In this document: piece after piece, positions 1-8,924 of the stretch
How the letters are laid out: every line of letters starts with the position of its first letter
How positions within the stretch are numbered: position 1 is the stretch's first letter
Source of the DNA: JALYNX01 sp963749415
GTDB taxonomy: Bacteria > Actinomycetota > Acidimicrobiia > Spongiisociales > ZC4RG35
Length of the DNA: 64,000 nt
Direction of reading: 5' to 3'
Assembly: GCA_963749415.1 (NCBI GenBank)
Contig: CAVVMG010000001.1
Location: 1,488,001-1,552,000, forward strand
Program-made: the position numbers and the translations under genes
Notes under the pieces: generated by a model
Databases searched by the model: none
Told to the model about the DNA's origin: nothing
The model's input: the letters and a program-made list of their open reading frames with translations, nothing else

Positions 1-383
1 ATCTCCGCCAGCGCCACCGCTGCTCGCAATCTCCGCCCCAGGGGGAACCGGCTTCGGAGTCGTGATTCCTGTCGCTTGGCAAGGCCAACCCGATCCACGA
101 TCCCGGCGAGGGTGTCGATCTCAGTCCCGGTCACCACATTGCGCAAGTCGATGATCGCATCGAGAAAGGCGTCGTCATCGCCTGCTTTGGCTCCAATCGG
201 ATCGGTGTGATGTTCGAAGGCGAGATGGCGGCTCAGCACCAGCCTGTAATGAGCCCGTCGCTGGTCATGTCGCTCCATGCGACGTCGGTGCACGGCCTTC
301 AGCACGACCAAACCCAGGAGCAGGATGATGTCGGCGCTGAAGACAACCGCGACCGCAGTCAGTCCGATCGTTGTTGCATCCAT
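1..383 (-). CDS. Membrane-anchored protein, possibly HEAT-repeat (partial, 3' end outside window)
   Basis: An open frame reads leftward from ATG at 383 to the window edge without a stop, giving 127 residues. Residues about 5-27 form one hydrophobic segment (starting DATTIGLTAVAVVFSADI), followed by a basic stretch (KAVHRRRMERHDQRR) typical of a cytoplasmic stop-transfer. The visible end, RLRAAVALAE, resembles the start of a HEAT/armadillo-type repeat; that family assignment is an inference from a short stretch. It lies 57 nt downstream of the response regulator on the same strand and is probably co-transcribed, suggesting a role in the same signalling output. It could instead be another membrane-anchored scaffold. 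Confidence 0.6.
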   Translation of the reverse strand, partial: MDATTIGLTAVAVVFSADIILLLGLVVLKAVHRRRMERHDQRRAHYRLVLSRHLAFEHHTDPIGAKAGDDDAFLDAIIDLRNVVTGTEIDTLAGIVDRVGLAKRQESRLRSRFPLGRRLRAAVALAE

Positions 384-440
384 TGAGATCTCGATGTTGT
401 CATCGGCGGGCGTGGCGCCCGCATTGAGGGAACGCCCGAC

Positions 441-809
441 TCAGAGCGGAAGTCGTTGCCGAACCCGCGCCAACAATTCCGGAAGCCGGAACGGCTTTCG
501 GATGAAGTCGACCGCCCCCATGTCGAGACTGCTGACCACCGTGCGGTCATCGTCGACACCGGAAAGCATCATCACTGGGACGATGTGCCCTTCCCGGTGC
601 CAGCGATCGATGATCTCGAGCCCGAGGAGACCCGGCATCAGCTGATCGAGGATCACCAGATCGAAGGCATCGGTGGCACCTAGCTCGTAGGCCTCGACCC
701 CGTTCTTGGCGGTGGTCACCTGATAGCCCTCGAGCTCCAAGGCGGTGACGAGCAGGGTGGTGACGGTTTCCGAGTCGTCTGCCACCAAAACTCGATTGGG
801 GTTGCTCAT
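441..809 (-). CDS. Single-domain response regulator (CheY/PilG-like receiver)
   Basis: A 122-residue protein that is one receiver domain with no output domain. The acidic pair is D11-D12, the phospho-acceptor is D55 in VILDQLMPG, the switch Ser is S83 in MMLSG, and the conserved Lys is K105 in FIRKPF. Such stand-alone receivers pass a phosphoryl signal by protein contact rather than DNA binding. The start is the ATG at 809; the longer frame upstream has no receiver homology and runs antisense to prmC. No histidine kinase is visible here. The next gene downstream encodes a membrane-anchored protein that may be its partner (inference). Confidence 0.88.
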   Translation of the reverse strand: MSNPNRVLVADDSETVTTLLVTALELEGYQVTTAKNGVEAYELGATDAFDLVILDQLMPGLLGLEIIDRWHREGHIVPVMMLSGVDDDRTVVSSLDMGAVDFIRKPFRLPELLARVRQRLPL

Positions 810-920
810 CAGCTCGTTGCTCTCCACGTGTGTGCACCGGCTCCCGGCACACCCCTCACCTGCGCGCCGCTGCCTGCCCCCTGGTGAGCAATGTACCCAG
901 ACCCGATTGTGCCCGCTGGC

Positions 921-936
921 AATCCCACGTGGGATT
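921..936. promoter_or_regulatory. 16-bp perfect palindrome upstream of prmC
   Basis: AATCCCACGTGGGATT is a perfect inverted repeat with a CACGTG core, 27 nt before the prmC start. A weak -10-like TAAGAC lies at 948-953, so the palindrome covers the expected -35 region. It may be an operator; no regulator is identified. Confidence 0.4.
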
Positions 937-963
937 GACTGGGGTGTAAGACTCTTCGCCGCC

Positions 964-1689
964 ATGGGAGCGATCCCGGAACACGAGAGGAAGAGACTCG
1001 AGGCCGTCGCCGGCGTCGGCCAATCGATCGATGACTTGGTGGCGCGTCGGCTCGCCGGCGAGCCCCTCCAATACATCGAAGGGACCGCGGCATTCGCGTC
1101 ACTCGACCTGACTGTCGACGAGAGGGTCTTGATCCCTCGCCCGGAGACCGAAGGCATCTTCGACCTGGCGGTACGCATGGTGCGGGCACCCGAGGTGATA
1201 GTCGACCTGTGCACCGGCTCCGGGGCCTTGGCTCTTGCTTTGAAGAATGCCTTTCCAGCTGCGGCGGTGTTCGCAACCGAGATCTCGTCTGAGGCGATGG
1301 AGGTCGCGACGATCAATCGTCACAAGACAGGGCTCCAGGTCTACCTGGCCGAAGGTGACCTCTTCGACCCGCTCCCGGCATCCATCCTGGGCTTGGTAGA
1401 TCTCATCGTCGCCAACCCGCCGTATGTCGCGGAAGTCGACTTTCCCGGGTTGCCACGAGATGTCCAGCTGGAACCGAGGATTGCTTTGGTGGCCGGGCCC
1501 TCCGGCCTCGAGGTGATCCAGAGGATCGGTGACGCCGCCGGGCAGTGGCTCCGGCCCGGCGGAGTGCTCATCTGTGAGATCGGGGAGAACCAGGGTGTGT
1601 CCGCTTCCAGCTCGTTCCCTGATCTCCCGGTGGTGGTGCGCCAGGATCTGACCGGGCGCGACCGCTACGTGGTGGCCGTGAAGCCTTGA
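964..1689 (+). CDS. prmC: Peptide chain release factor N5-glutamine methyltransferase
   Basis: Methylates the Gln of the GGQ motif of release factors using S-adenosylmethionine. The 241-residue protein has the SAM-binding motif I (VDLCTGSGALAL, about residues 80-91) and the diagnostic catalytic NPPY motif at 151-154. The N-terminal helical domain is short compared with the usual roughly 280-residue family length; ATG at 964 was chosen because further-upstream sequence in this frame has no homology. The usual partner prfA is not upstream. The stop overlaps the TTG start of the TsaC/Sua5 gene, so the two are probably translationally coupled. Confidence 0.9.
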   Translation: MGAIPEHERKRLEAVAGVGQSIDDLVARRLAGEPLQYIEGTAAFASLDLTVDERVLIPRPETEGIFDLAVRMVRAPEVIVDLCTGSGALALALKNAFPAAAVFATEISSEAMEVATINRHKTGLQVYLAEGDLFDPLPASILGLVDLIVANPPYVAEVDFPGLPRDVQLEPRIALVAGPSGLEVIQRIGDAAGQWLRPGGVLICEIGENQGVSASSSFPDLPVVVRQDLTGRDRYVVAVKP

Positions 1690-2246
1690 GCCTGGAGGCC
1701 GCGACGGTCGCGGTTCGTGCCGGCGAGGTGGTCGGAATCCCAACCGACACGGTCTATGGGATCGGCGCTGATCCGCTGAACGAGGATGCGGTCGCCCGGC
1801 TCTTCGAGCTCAAAGGGCGCCCGGAGCACAAGCCGGTCGGCTTGCTTGTGGCATCGGTCGAGCAGGCGGCTGAGATCGGCGAGATCGAAGGGTTTGCCGC
1901 GGAGCTCGCAACGCGGCACTGGCCGGGTGCATTGACGCTGGTCGTAACCCCCAAGGTGATCCTGGCCAATTGGGTTGGCGACGCCCAGCGGTTCACCGTT
2001 GGCCTCCGAGTCCCCGACCACCCGGTTGCGATCGAGTTGCTGGCCATCGTCGGTCCGTTGGCGGTGACCTCGGCCAACGTAAGTGGCGGCGAAGAGGCGA
2101 TGAGTGACGTCGAGGCCAAAGAGGTGTTCGGGGACCAGGTCGCGGTGTATGTCGAAGGCCGGGCCCCGGGTCGCGAGGCCTCGACAGTGGTCGATGCCAC
2201 CGGCATCGCGCCCGTTGTCCTTCGTCAGGGCCCGGTGCGCCTTTGA
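1686..2246 (+). CDS. tsaC: L-threonylcarbamoyladenylate synthase (TsaC/Sua5/YrdC)
   Basis: Makes threonylcarbamoyl-AMP from Thr, bicarbonate and ATP for the universal t6A37 modification of ANN-decoding tRNAs. The 186-residue protein is a single YrdC domain without the C-terminal Sua5 extension. It contains PTDTVYGIGADP near residues 18-29, the nucleotide-binding KGRPEHKP segment and the conserved SANVSGG. The start is TTG at 1686, which overlaps the prmC stop (TTGA); this start gives the full N-terminus of the domain. prmC followed by a yrdC-type gene is a common bacterial order. Confidence 0.9.
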   Translation: MSLEAATVAVRAGEVVGIPTDTVYGIGADPLNEDAVARLFELKGRPEHKPVGLLVASVEQAAEIGEIEGFAAELATRHWPGALTLVVTPKVILANWVGDAQRFTVGLRVPDHPVAIELLAIVGPLAVTSANVSGGEEAMSDVEAKEVFGDQVAVYVEGRAPGREASTVVDATGIAPVVLRQGPVRL

Positions 2247-2256
2247 ATACCCCCGT

Positions 2257-2262
2257 TACGCT
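2257..2262 (+). promoter_or_regulatory. -10 box (TACGCT) of a leaderless glyA promoter
   Basis: TACGCT ends 6 nt before the glyA ATG at 2269, so transcription would begin at or next to the start codon. No Shine-Dalgarno sequence precedes the ATG. Confidence 0.55.
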
Positions 2263-2268
2263 TTTCCC

Positions 2269-3540
<1,272 letters not shown>

Positions 3541-3597
3541 TCCTGCCGAACGGCGTCTGCCCCGGCCCGCCGGCAATCCAACTTGCTAGCGTCGATT

Positions 3598-3626
3598 TTG
3601 CCTTGAAATCAGGCTCTTCCTACACT
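3598..3626 (+). promoter_or_regulatory. Putative atp operon promoter
   Basis: TTGCCT (3598-3603) and TACACT (3621-3626) are separated by 17 bp, a good sigma-70-type match. It lies in the 120-nt gap between glyA and the first atp gene, predicting a short leader of about 28 nt that holds the palindrome at 3627-3644. Confidence 0.5.
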
Positions 3627-3644
3627 TTGTGAACACATTCACAA
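3627..3644. promoter_or_regulatory. CRP/FNR-like palindrome in the atp leader
   Basis: TTGTGAACACATTCACAA holds the classic TGTGA-N6-TCACA CRP half-site arrangement with 7-bp matching arms. It begins immediately after the -10 box, over the predicted transcription start, where a bound regulator would repress. It could alternatively act as a small RNA hairpin. A class III cyclase gene is present at 13.7-15.0 kb, so cAMP signalling is plausible in this organism. Confidence 0.45.
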
Positions 3645-3660
3645 GCTCTCCCAGTTAGCC

Positions 3661-3894
3661 ATGGAGCAAGAGACAGCCCACCAACAGATCGGACGCGCCA
3701 TGAGCGAAGGCTGGTCGCAGGCCGGCTCGTTCCTCGGTTCGATCCTCTCCGGGATGTTGCTCGGGTTGCTCGCCGACTACTGGCTGGGAACCGAGCCCTG
3801 GCTGGTGGTCATCGGGAGCCTGGTCGGCATCTACTCCGGTTTCGTCAACGTATGGCGCTACACCAAGCAGATCGAGGACGGGCCGCGGCAATGA
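3661..3894 (+). CDS. AtpZ/AtpI-family small membrane protein
   Basis: A 77-residue protein with two hydrophobic helices (SFLGSILSGMLLGLLADYW and WLVVIGSLVGIYSGFVNV) separated by a short polar turn. This matches the AtpZ/AtpI family found first in many ATP synthase operons, thought to help assemble the c-ring or transport Mg2+. ATG at 3661 has no strong Shine-Dalgarno sequence. Its stop overlaps the next gene's start (ATGA), tying it to the operon. Confidence 0.8.
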   Translation: MEQETAHQQIGRAMSEGWSQAGSFLGSILSGMLLGLLADYWLGTEPWLVVIGSLVGIYSGFVNVWRYTKQIEDGPRQ

Positions 3895-4304
3895 GCTTGG
3901 AGCACGGCCCACCGATCGAGTCCAACCTCGCCCGCGACACCGTGGCCCGCGGCATCTATGTAGGGCCGGTGCTCATCCTGGTGTTCGGCCTCCTCCGTGG
4001 GTGGGACGGGGCGTGGAGCGCGGCGCTCGGCGTGTTGGTGGTGATCGCCAACTTCCTGCTGGCGGGGGCCATCCTCTCGATTTCGGCAAGGATCAGCCTC
4101 CAGGCTTATCATGCCGCCGCTCTGATCGGATTCTTCCTGCGTCTCGGCTTGTTCGTCGGCGCGGTCTACCTCATCGCCACCCTGGTCGAGGTCGACAGGA
4201 TCGCCTTCGGGATCTCGGCGGTGGTGGCGTACTTCGCCCTCCTGACGTGGGAAGCGGTTTCGATCTCGAGAGGCAGAGAAAAGGAGCTCAGTTGGCCACG
4301 ATGA
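3891..4304 (+). CDS. atpI: ATP synthase I-like membrane protein
   Basis: A 137-residue protein with four hydrophobic segments, in the position of atpI directly before atpB. The fold (four helices, arginine-rich loop, LIGFFLRLGLFVGAVYL) fits the AtpI/ATP synthase subunit I family, a c-ring assembly factor. It starts with ATG overlapping the preceding stop, and its own stop overlaps the atpB start region. Sequence in this family is weakly conserved, so position carries much of the assignment. Confidence 0.75.
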   Translation: MSLEHGPPIESNLARDTVARGIYVGPVLILVFGLLRGWDGAWSAALGVLVVIANFLLAGAILSISARISLQAYHAAALIGFFLRLGLFVGAVYLIATLVEVDRIAFGISAVVAYFALLTWEAVSISRGREKELSWPR

Positions 4305-5104
4305 TCCTCGCCACGGAATGCGACGTCGCAAGCGAGGTGATCTGCGCTCCGGCGAACGTCAACGAGCTCTTCGAATTCCCGACGCTCTTCACCATCGGCG
4401 GGTACGAGTTCTCACGCGTAGAGGTCCTGATGTTCGTTGCCGCCTTCGTGGTGCTCGCCCTCTTCTACTTCGGGCTCCGCCAGCAGAGGCTGGTCCCGTC
4501 CAAGTTCGGTGTGGCGATGGAGGGAATGGTCGGGTTCGTTCGAGACGGCATCGGACGTGACGTGATCGGCCCGGAATCGACCAAGTACCTGCCCTACCTG
4601 CTGGCGATGTTCTCCTTCCTCCTGGTGGCCAACTTGTTCTCGATCACCCCGCTCGTCAACTTCCCGGTGACCTCCCGGATGGCGATACCGGCGTTCCTCT
4701 CCCTGGTCACCTATTGGATCTTCGTGATCGTCGGGTTCAAGAAGAATCATTTCCGGTACCTGATCGACACCGCGTGGCCCAAGGCGGTCCCCATTGGCCT
4801 CCGCTGGTTGGTGGGGCTCATCGAGCTGGTCTCGATCTTCTTGCTCCGTCCGATCACGCTGGCCGTCCGGCTCTTCGCCAACATGGTTGCCGGGCACCTC
4901 ATGCTCACGCTGCTGCTCGGGTCCGGGGTCATCTTCTTGGCCGCGATTCCAGAGATCGGGTTCAAGGGCGCCATCGGGATCTTCTGGTTCGCCCTCGGCC
5001 TCTTCATGTACCTCCTGGAGATCCTGATTGCAGTGCTCCAGGCTTACATCTTCACCTTGCTGACCGCGATCTACATCGAATCGTCCATCCACTTCGAGCA
5101 CTAA
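4292..5104 (+). CDS. atpB: F0F1 ATP synthase subunit a
   Basis: Membrane stator subunit forming the proton half-channels. The C-terminal half contains LRPITLAVRLFANMVAGH, whose Arg (AVRLFANM) is the essential channel arginine, and the family's final amphipathic helix (AYIFTLLTAIYI). Six or so hydrophobic helices are visible. Start choice: TTG at 4292 lies 5 nt after AAGGAG (4281-4286); ATG at 4301 overlaps the upstream stop as ATGA but is 14 nt from that site. Either is possible and they differ by three residues. Product is about 270 residues, with an unusual 40-residue N-terminal extension containing two Cys. Confidence 0.95.
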   Translation: MATMILATECDVASEVICAPANVNELFEFPTLFTIGGYEFSRVEVLMFVAAFVVLALFYFGLRQQRLVPSKFGVAMEGMVGFVRDGIGRDVIGPESTKYLPYLLAMFSFLLVANLFSITPLVNFPVTSRMAIPAFLSLVTYWIFVIVGFKKNHFRYLIDTAWPKAVPIGLRWLVGLIELVSIFLLRPITLAVRLFANMVAGHLMLTLLLGSGVIFLAAIPEIGFKGAIGIFWFALGLFMYLLEILIAVLQAYIFTLLTAIYIESSIHFEH

Positions 5105-5117
5105 GGAGAAAGAGAGA

Positions 5118-5351
5118 ATGGAAGGCAACATCGAGGCCCTTACGGGTGCACTTGCCCTGATCGGCTACGGCTTGGGCGCCATTGGCCCCGGTATCGGCAT
5201 CGGCATCGTGGCCGGGAATGCCATCACGGCCATGGCCCGCCAGCCGGAGATGCAGGGAACGATCCGGACCACCATGTTCCTGGGAATCGCCCTCACAGAG
5301 GCGCTGGCGCTCATCGGTTTCGTCCTCTTCTTCATCGCCTCGGCGGGATAG
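5118..5351 (+). CDS. atpE: F0F1 ATP synthase subunit c
   Basis: A 77-residue two-helix hairpin that oligomerises to the proton-driven ring. Helix 1 carries the glycine-rich GPGIGIGIVAG packing motif, the polar loop is ARQPE, and helix 2 carries the ion-binding Glu61 in GIALTEALAL. The residue after the Glu is Ala rather than Ser, so it looks like the H+ rather than the Na+ type. A strong AAGGAG site precedes the ATG. Confidence 0.96.
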   Translation: MEGNIEALTGALALIGYGLGAIGPGIGIGIVAGNAITAMARQPEMQGTIRTTMFLGIALTEALALIGFVLFFIASAG

Positions 5352-5360
5352 GGAAAGCTC

Positions 5361-5915
5361 ATGCAATTCCTGAGTGCCCTGGCCGTACTGGCCACCGAGG
5401 AAGGCGAGGAGACGTCCGGCGGCCTCAGCTTGGTGCTGCCCCACCCCGAGGAGCTGATCGCCGGCATCCTGGCGTTCCTGATCGTCTTCTTCTTCGTGTG
5501 GAAGTGGGCGCTCCCCACCATCAACAAGACATTGGAGGCCCGCCAGCAGGCGATCACCGGGCAGCTGACCGAAGCCGAGACCGCGAAGCGGGAGGCAGAG
5601 AGCCTTCTCGCCGACTACCGGGCCCAGCTCGCCGAGGCCAAGACCGAGGGCAATCGGATCATCGAAGAGGCCCGCCAGGCCGGCGAGCAGCTCAAGGCCG
5701 ACATCGCGGCCCGCGCCGAGGAGGAGGCTGCGCAGACCCTGGCCAAGGCCCGGGAAGAGGCGCAGTCCGAGAAGTCGCGCGCCCTGGCCGACGCCAAGCG
5801 CGAGGTGGGTGAGATCTCGGTGGGGCTCGCAGAGAAAATCGTTGGCGGGTCCCTCGACGACAAGATGCAGCAGGACCTCATCGATCGCTACCTGGCCGAC
5901 CTGGAGCGCCTCTAG
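5361..5915 (+). CDS. atpF: F0F1 ATP synthase subunit b
   Basis: Peripheral stalk subunit, 184 residues. One membrane helix (ELIAGILAFLIVFFFVWKWALP, about residues 31-52) follows a periplasmic N-terminus and leads into a long Ala/Glu/Arg-rich coiled coil that contacts subunit delta. It lies 9 nt after atpE and abuts atpH directly. Confidence 0.95.
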   Translation: MQFLSALAVLATEEGEETSGGLSLVLPHPEELIAGILAFLIVFFFVWKWALPTINKTLEARQQAITGQLTEAETAKREAESLLADYRAQLAEAKTEGNRIIEEARQAGEQLKADIAARAEEEAAQTLAKAREEAQSEKSRALADAKREVGEISVGLAEKIVGGSLDDKMQQDLIDRYLADLERL

Positions 5916-6449
5916 ATGGACGATCGGGTCAGCGGATACGCCAGCGCGGTCTTCGACCTCGCTCAGGCCGAAGGCGAGTTGGAACGCGTCGAGAGCGAAT
6001 TCCTCGCCATCGGTCAGGCTCTGGAGAAGTCTCCCGAGCTCAGGTCCACGCTGACCGATCCCCAAGTCCCGTTGGAGAGGAAGCAGGCGGTGGTCGACGA
6101 GCTCATCGGGAGCCAGGCATCCAAGCTCACGGTTGGCCTGGTCCAATTCATCGTGAGCCAGGGCCGGTCCGGTGACATCCCAGCCGTTGCCAGGGCCTTC
6201 GTGGAGAAGGCAGTCGCGTCGCGGGACCGGGCGGTGGCCGAGGTCCGCTCTGCTGTGCCCCTCGACGATGCCACCGTGGAGCGTTTGGCCGCCGCGCTCG
6301 GCAAGGCCACCGGCAAGCGCGTCGAAGTCAAGGTGATCGTCGATGAGTCCGTCGTTGGCGGGATCGTGGCCCGTGTGGGTGATGTGGTCATCGACGGGAG
6401 CCTCGCCCACGCCATGAGCCAGGTCCGCCAGGCCGTGTTGAGCCGCTGA
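5916..6449 (+). CDS. atpH: F0F1 ATP synthase subunit delta
   Basis: A 177-residue OSCP/delta subunit that links the peripheral stalk to the top of F1. The N-terminal helical bundle (YASAVFDLAQAEGELERVE) and the C-terminal segment with KVIVDESVVGGIVARVGDVVIDGSLAHAM match the family. The ATG follows the atpF stop with no gap. In mycobacteria the b and delta subunits are fused; here they are separate genes. Confidence 0.94.
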   Translation: MDDRVSGYASAVFDLAQAEGELERVESEFLAIGQALEKSPELRSTLTDPQVPLERKQAVVDELIGSQASKLTVGLVQFIVSQGRSGDIPAVARAFVEKAVASRDRAVAEVRSAVPLDDATVERLAAALGKATGKRVEVKVIVDESVVGGIVARVGDVVIDGSLAHAMSQVRQAVLSR

Positions 6450-6457
6450 GGAGAGTC

Positions 6458-7999
6458 ATGTCAGAGTTGACGATTACCGCCGATCAGATCACCAAGTCGC
6501 TACGCGACCAGCTCGCAGGTTGGGAGCCTGAGCTGGACAAGGAGACCGTCGGCTATGTCACCGCGGTTGCCGATGGCGTGGCCCGGGTCGAGGGCCTGCC
6601 CAATGTCATGGCCTCCGAGCTGCTCGAATTCCCAGGCGGCCTGATCGGGGTGGCCCTCAACATCGACGAGGATGACCTCGGCGTGGTGCTCCTCGGCGAG
6701 GCGAGCCACATCCAGGAGAGGGACCCGGTGAAGCAGACCGGCACCGTGCTCTCGGTCCCCGTGGGCGACGCCTTGTTGGGACGGGTCATCGACCCCCTGG
6801 GCAACCCGGTGGACGGCAAGGGGCCGATCAACTCCACCGAGAGCCGCCTCCTGGAGACGCAGGCGCCCTCTGTGGTCCAGCGCCAGCCGGTGAACCAGCC
6901 GTTGCAGACCGGGATCAAGGCCATCGATTCGATGACTCCGATCGGCCGGGGCCAACGCCAGCTGATCATCGGTGATCGCCAGACCGGCAAGACCGCGATC
7001 CTGGTGGACACCATCCTCAACCAGAAGGTGAACCAGGGGACCAAGGACGAGGTCAAGTGCATCTATGTGGCCATCGGACAGAAGGCGTCGACCGTGGCCG
7101 AGATCGTCTCCACCCTCGAAGCCAACGGCGCCCTGGAGTACACGGTGGTGGTCAACGCACCGGCATCCGCCGCTCCTGCCCTCCAGATGTATGCACCGTA
7201 TGCCGGCTCGGCCATAGGCCAGCACTGGATGTACGACGGGCAACACGTGCTGATCATGTTCGACGACCTCTCCAAGCAGGCGGTTGCCTACCGCGAGATC
7301 TCCCTGCTGCTGCGCCGGCCTCCGGGCCGTGAGGCCTACCCCGGAGACGTCTTCTACCTTCACAGCCGCCTCCTCGAGCGATGCGCCAAGCTCTCCGACG
7401 AGCTGGGGGCGGGCTCGATGACCGGCCTTCCCGTGATCGAGACCAAGGCCAACGACATCTCGGCCTATATCCCGACCAACGTGATCTCGATCACCGACGG
7501 GCAATGCTTCCTCGAGACCGATCTCTTCTATCAGGGGATTCGTCCGGCTTTGAACGCAGGCACCTCGGTGTCCCGCGTCGGTGGAGCGGCCCAGGTCGGG
7601 GCGATGCGCAAGATCGCAGGCCCCCTCCGCCTCAACCTCGCCCAGTTTCGGGAGCTGGCGGCATTCGCCGAGTTCGGGTCCGAGCTGGACGCCACCTCAC
7701 TCGCCCAGCTGGAACGGGGTCGCCGTGTGGTCGAGGTGCTCAAGCAGCCCCAGTTCGCACCGGTCCCTGTCGAGGAGCAGGTGGTCGTCATCTATGCGGT
7801 CACCGAGGGCCTTATGGATGACATCGACATCCCCGACGTCCGTCGCTTCGAGAACGGGCTGCGCGAGTTCTTCGCCAGCCGCCACCCGGGCCTGCTCACT
7901 GAGATCAGGGACACCGGCAAGCTGCCGGAAGCGGAGACCGTGGACGCCGCGATCAACGAGTTCAAGGAGACCTTCGAAGGCTCCGGGGCCGAGGAGTAA
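6458..7999 (+). CDS. atpA: F0F1 ATP synthase subunit alpha
   Basis: Non-catalytic nucleotide-binding F1 subunit, 513 residues (normal). The P-loop GDRQTGKTAI lies near residues 172-181, and the family signature PAINVGTSVSRVGG appears here as PALNAGTSVSRVGG. The N-terminal beta-barrel segment has VTAVADGVARVEGL. It lies between atpH and atpG with gaps of under 10 nt. Confidence 0.97.
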   Translation: MSELTITADQITKSLRDQLAGWEPELDKETVGYVTAVADGVARVEGLPNVMASELLEFPGGLIGVALNIDEDDLGVVLLGEASHIQERDPVKQTGTVLSVPVGDALLGRVIDPLGNPVDGKGPINSTESRLLETQAPSVVQRQPVNQPLQTGIKAIDSMTPIGRGQRQLIIGDRQTGKTAILVDTILNQKVNQGTKDEVKCIYVAIGQKASTVAEIVSTLEANGALEYTVVVNAPASAAPALQMYAPYAGSAIGQHWMYDGQHVLIMFDDLSKQAVAYREISLLLRRPPGREAYPGDVFYLHSRLLERCAKLSDELGAGSMTGLPVIETKANDISAYIPTNVISITDGQCFLETDLFYQGIRPALNAGTSVSRVGGAAQVGAMRKIAGPLRLNLAQFRELAAFAEFGSELDATSLAQLERGRRVVEVLKQPQFAPVPVEEQVVVIYAVTEGLMDDIDIPDVRRFENGLREFFASRHPGLLTEIRDTGKLPEAETVDAAINEFKETFEGSGAEE

Positions 8000-8008
8000 G
8001 GCCGAAGC

Positions 8009-8890
8009 ATGGCCTCGGCCCAGCTACGGGACACGCGACGCCGGATAAGGAGCGTCGAGGCGATCAAGAAGATCACCCGCGCCATGGAGCTGATCGCCAC
8101 CAGTCGCATCCCCAAAGCCCAGGCAAGGGTCAATGCCTCCAAGCCCTACACCGCCAAGCTGATCGAGGTGATCGAGAACGTGGCCGCCGCCGGGGCGGGG
8201 CACAAGCATCGCCTCCTGGAGCGACGGGAGCCGAAGACCGTTGGGATCGTCATCGTGTCCTCGGATCGCGGCCTAGCCGGCGCCTACGCCTCGAACGTGA
8301 TCCGTCTTGCCGAAAGCCGGATCCGGGAGTTGAACCGGGAGGGGAAGGACGTGGCCCTCTACGCCGTGGGGAAGAAGGCCCAGGCCTATTTCCGATACCG
8401 GGGCTATCGGATCGAAAACACCTACCTCGGCGTCACCGACACCCCGGGATACGGCGACGCCCGGGCCGTGGCCGCCTCAGTCGTGTCTGCCTTTGCCACC
8501 GGGCACATCGACGCGGTGGAGGTGTTTTTCACCCGGTACCAGTCGGCCATGACCCAGGTCCCGACCCGGCTCGACCTGCTCCCGATCACGCCGCCGGAGG
8601 CAACTGAAGGAGCAGAGCGGGTGTCCTACGAGTTCGAGCCCTCTCCCGAAGAGATCCTCGACCGCCTCCTGCCCCGCTACGTCGAAGGAACCATCTTCAA
8701 CGTCCTCCTCGAGGCCTCGGCCTCGGAGCACAGTGCCCGGCGCCGGGCGATGAAGGCAGCCACGGATAACGCGGAGGACCTGATCAGGGTGCTCAGCGTC
8801 CAGGCGAACCGGGCCCGTCAGGCGGAGATCACCACTGCCATCTCCGAGATCGTGGGTGGCGCCGAGGCCCTGGCCGGGCAGTCGCGATGA
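8009..8890 (+). CDS. atpG: F0F1 ATP synthase subunit gamma
   Basis: Central rotor shaft, 293 residues. The N-terminal helix RDTRRRIRSVEAIKKITRAMELIA and the C-terminal helix with ARRRAMKAATDNAEDLI, which form the antiparallel coiled coil inside F1, are both present. Between them is the Rossmann-like domain with VSSDRGLAGAYASN. It is in the standard position between atpA and atpD. Confidence 0.96.
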   Translation: MASAQLRDTRRRIRSVEAIKKITRAMELIATSRIPKAQARVNASKPYTAKLIEVIENVAAAGAGHKHRLLERREPKTVGIVIVSSDRGLAGAYASNVIRLAESRIRELNREGKDVALYAVGKKAQAYFRYRGYRIENTYLGVTDTPGYGDARAVAASVVSAFATGHIDAVEVFFTRYQSAMTQVPTRLDLLPITPPEATEGAERVSYEFEPSPEEILDRLLPRYVEGTIFNVLLEASASEHSARRRAMKAATDNAEDLIRVLSVQANRARQAEITTAISEIVGGAEALAGQSR

Positions 8891-8924
8891 GCAGAGATTC
8901 GAAACCAAGTGATGGAGACAGCAG

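Noticed and set aside
5052..6410. A 452-residue minus-strand frame through atpE/atpF/atpH
   Set aside because: It is a high-GC shadow of the atp genes with no recognisable domain.
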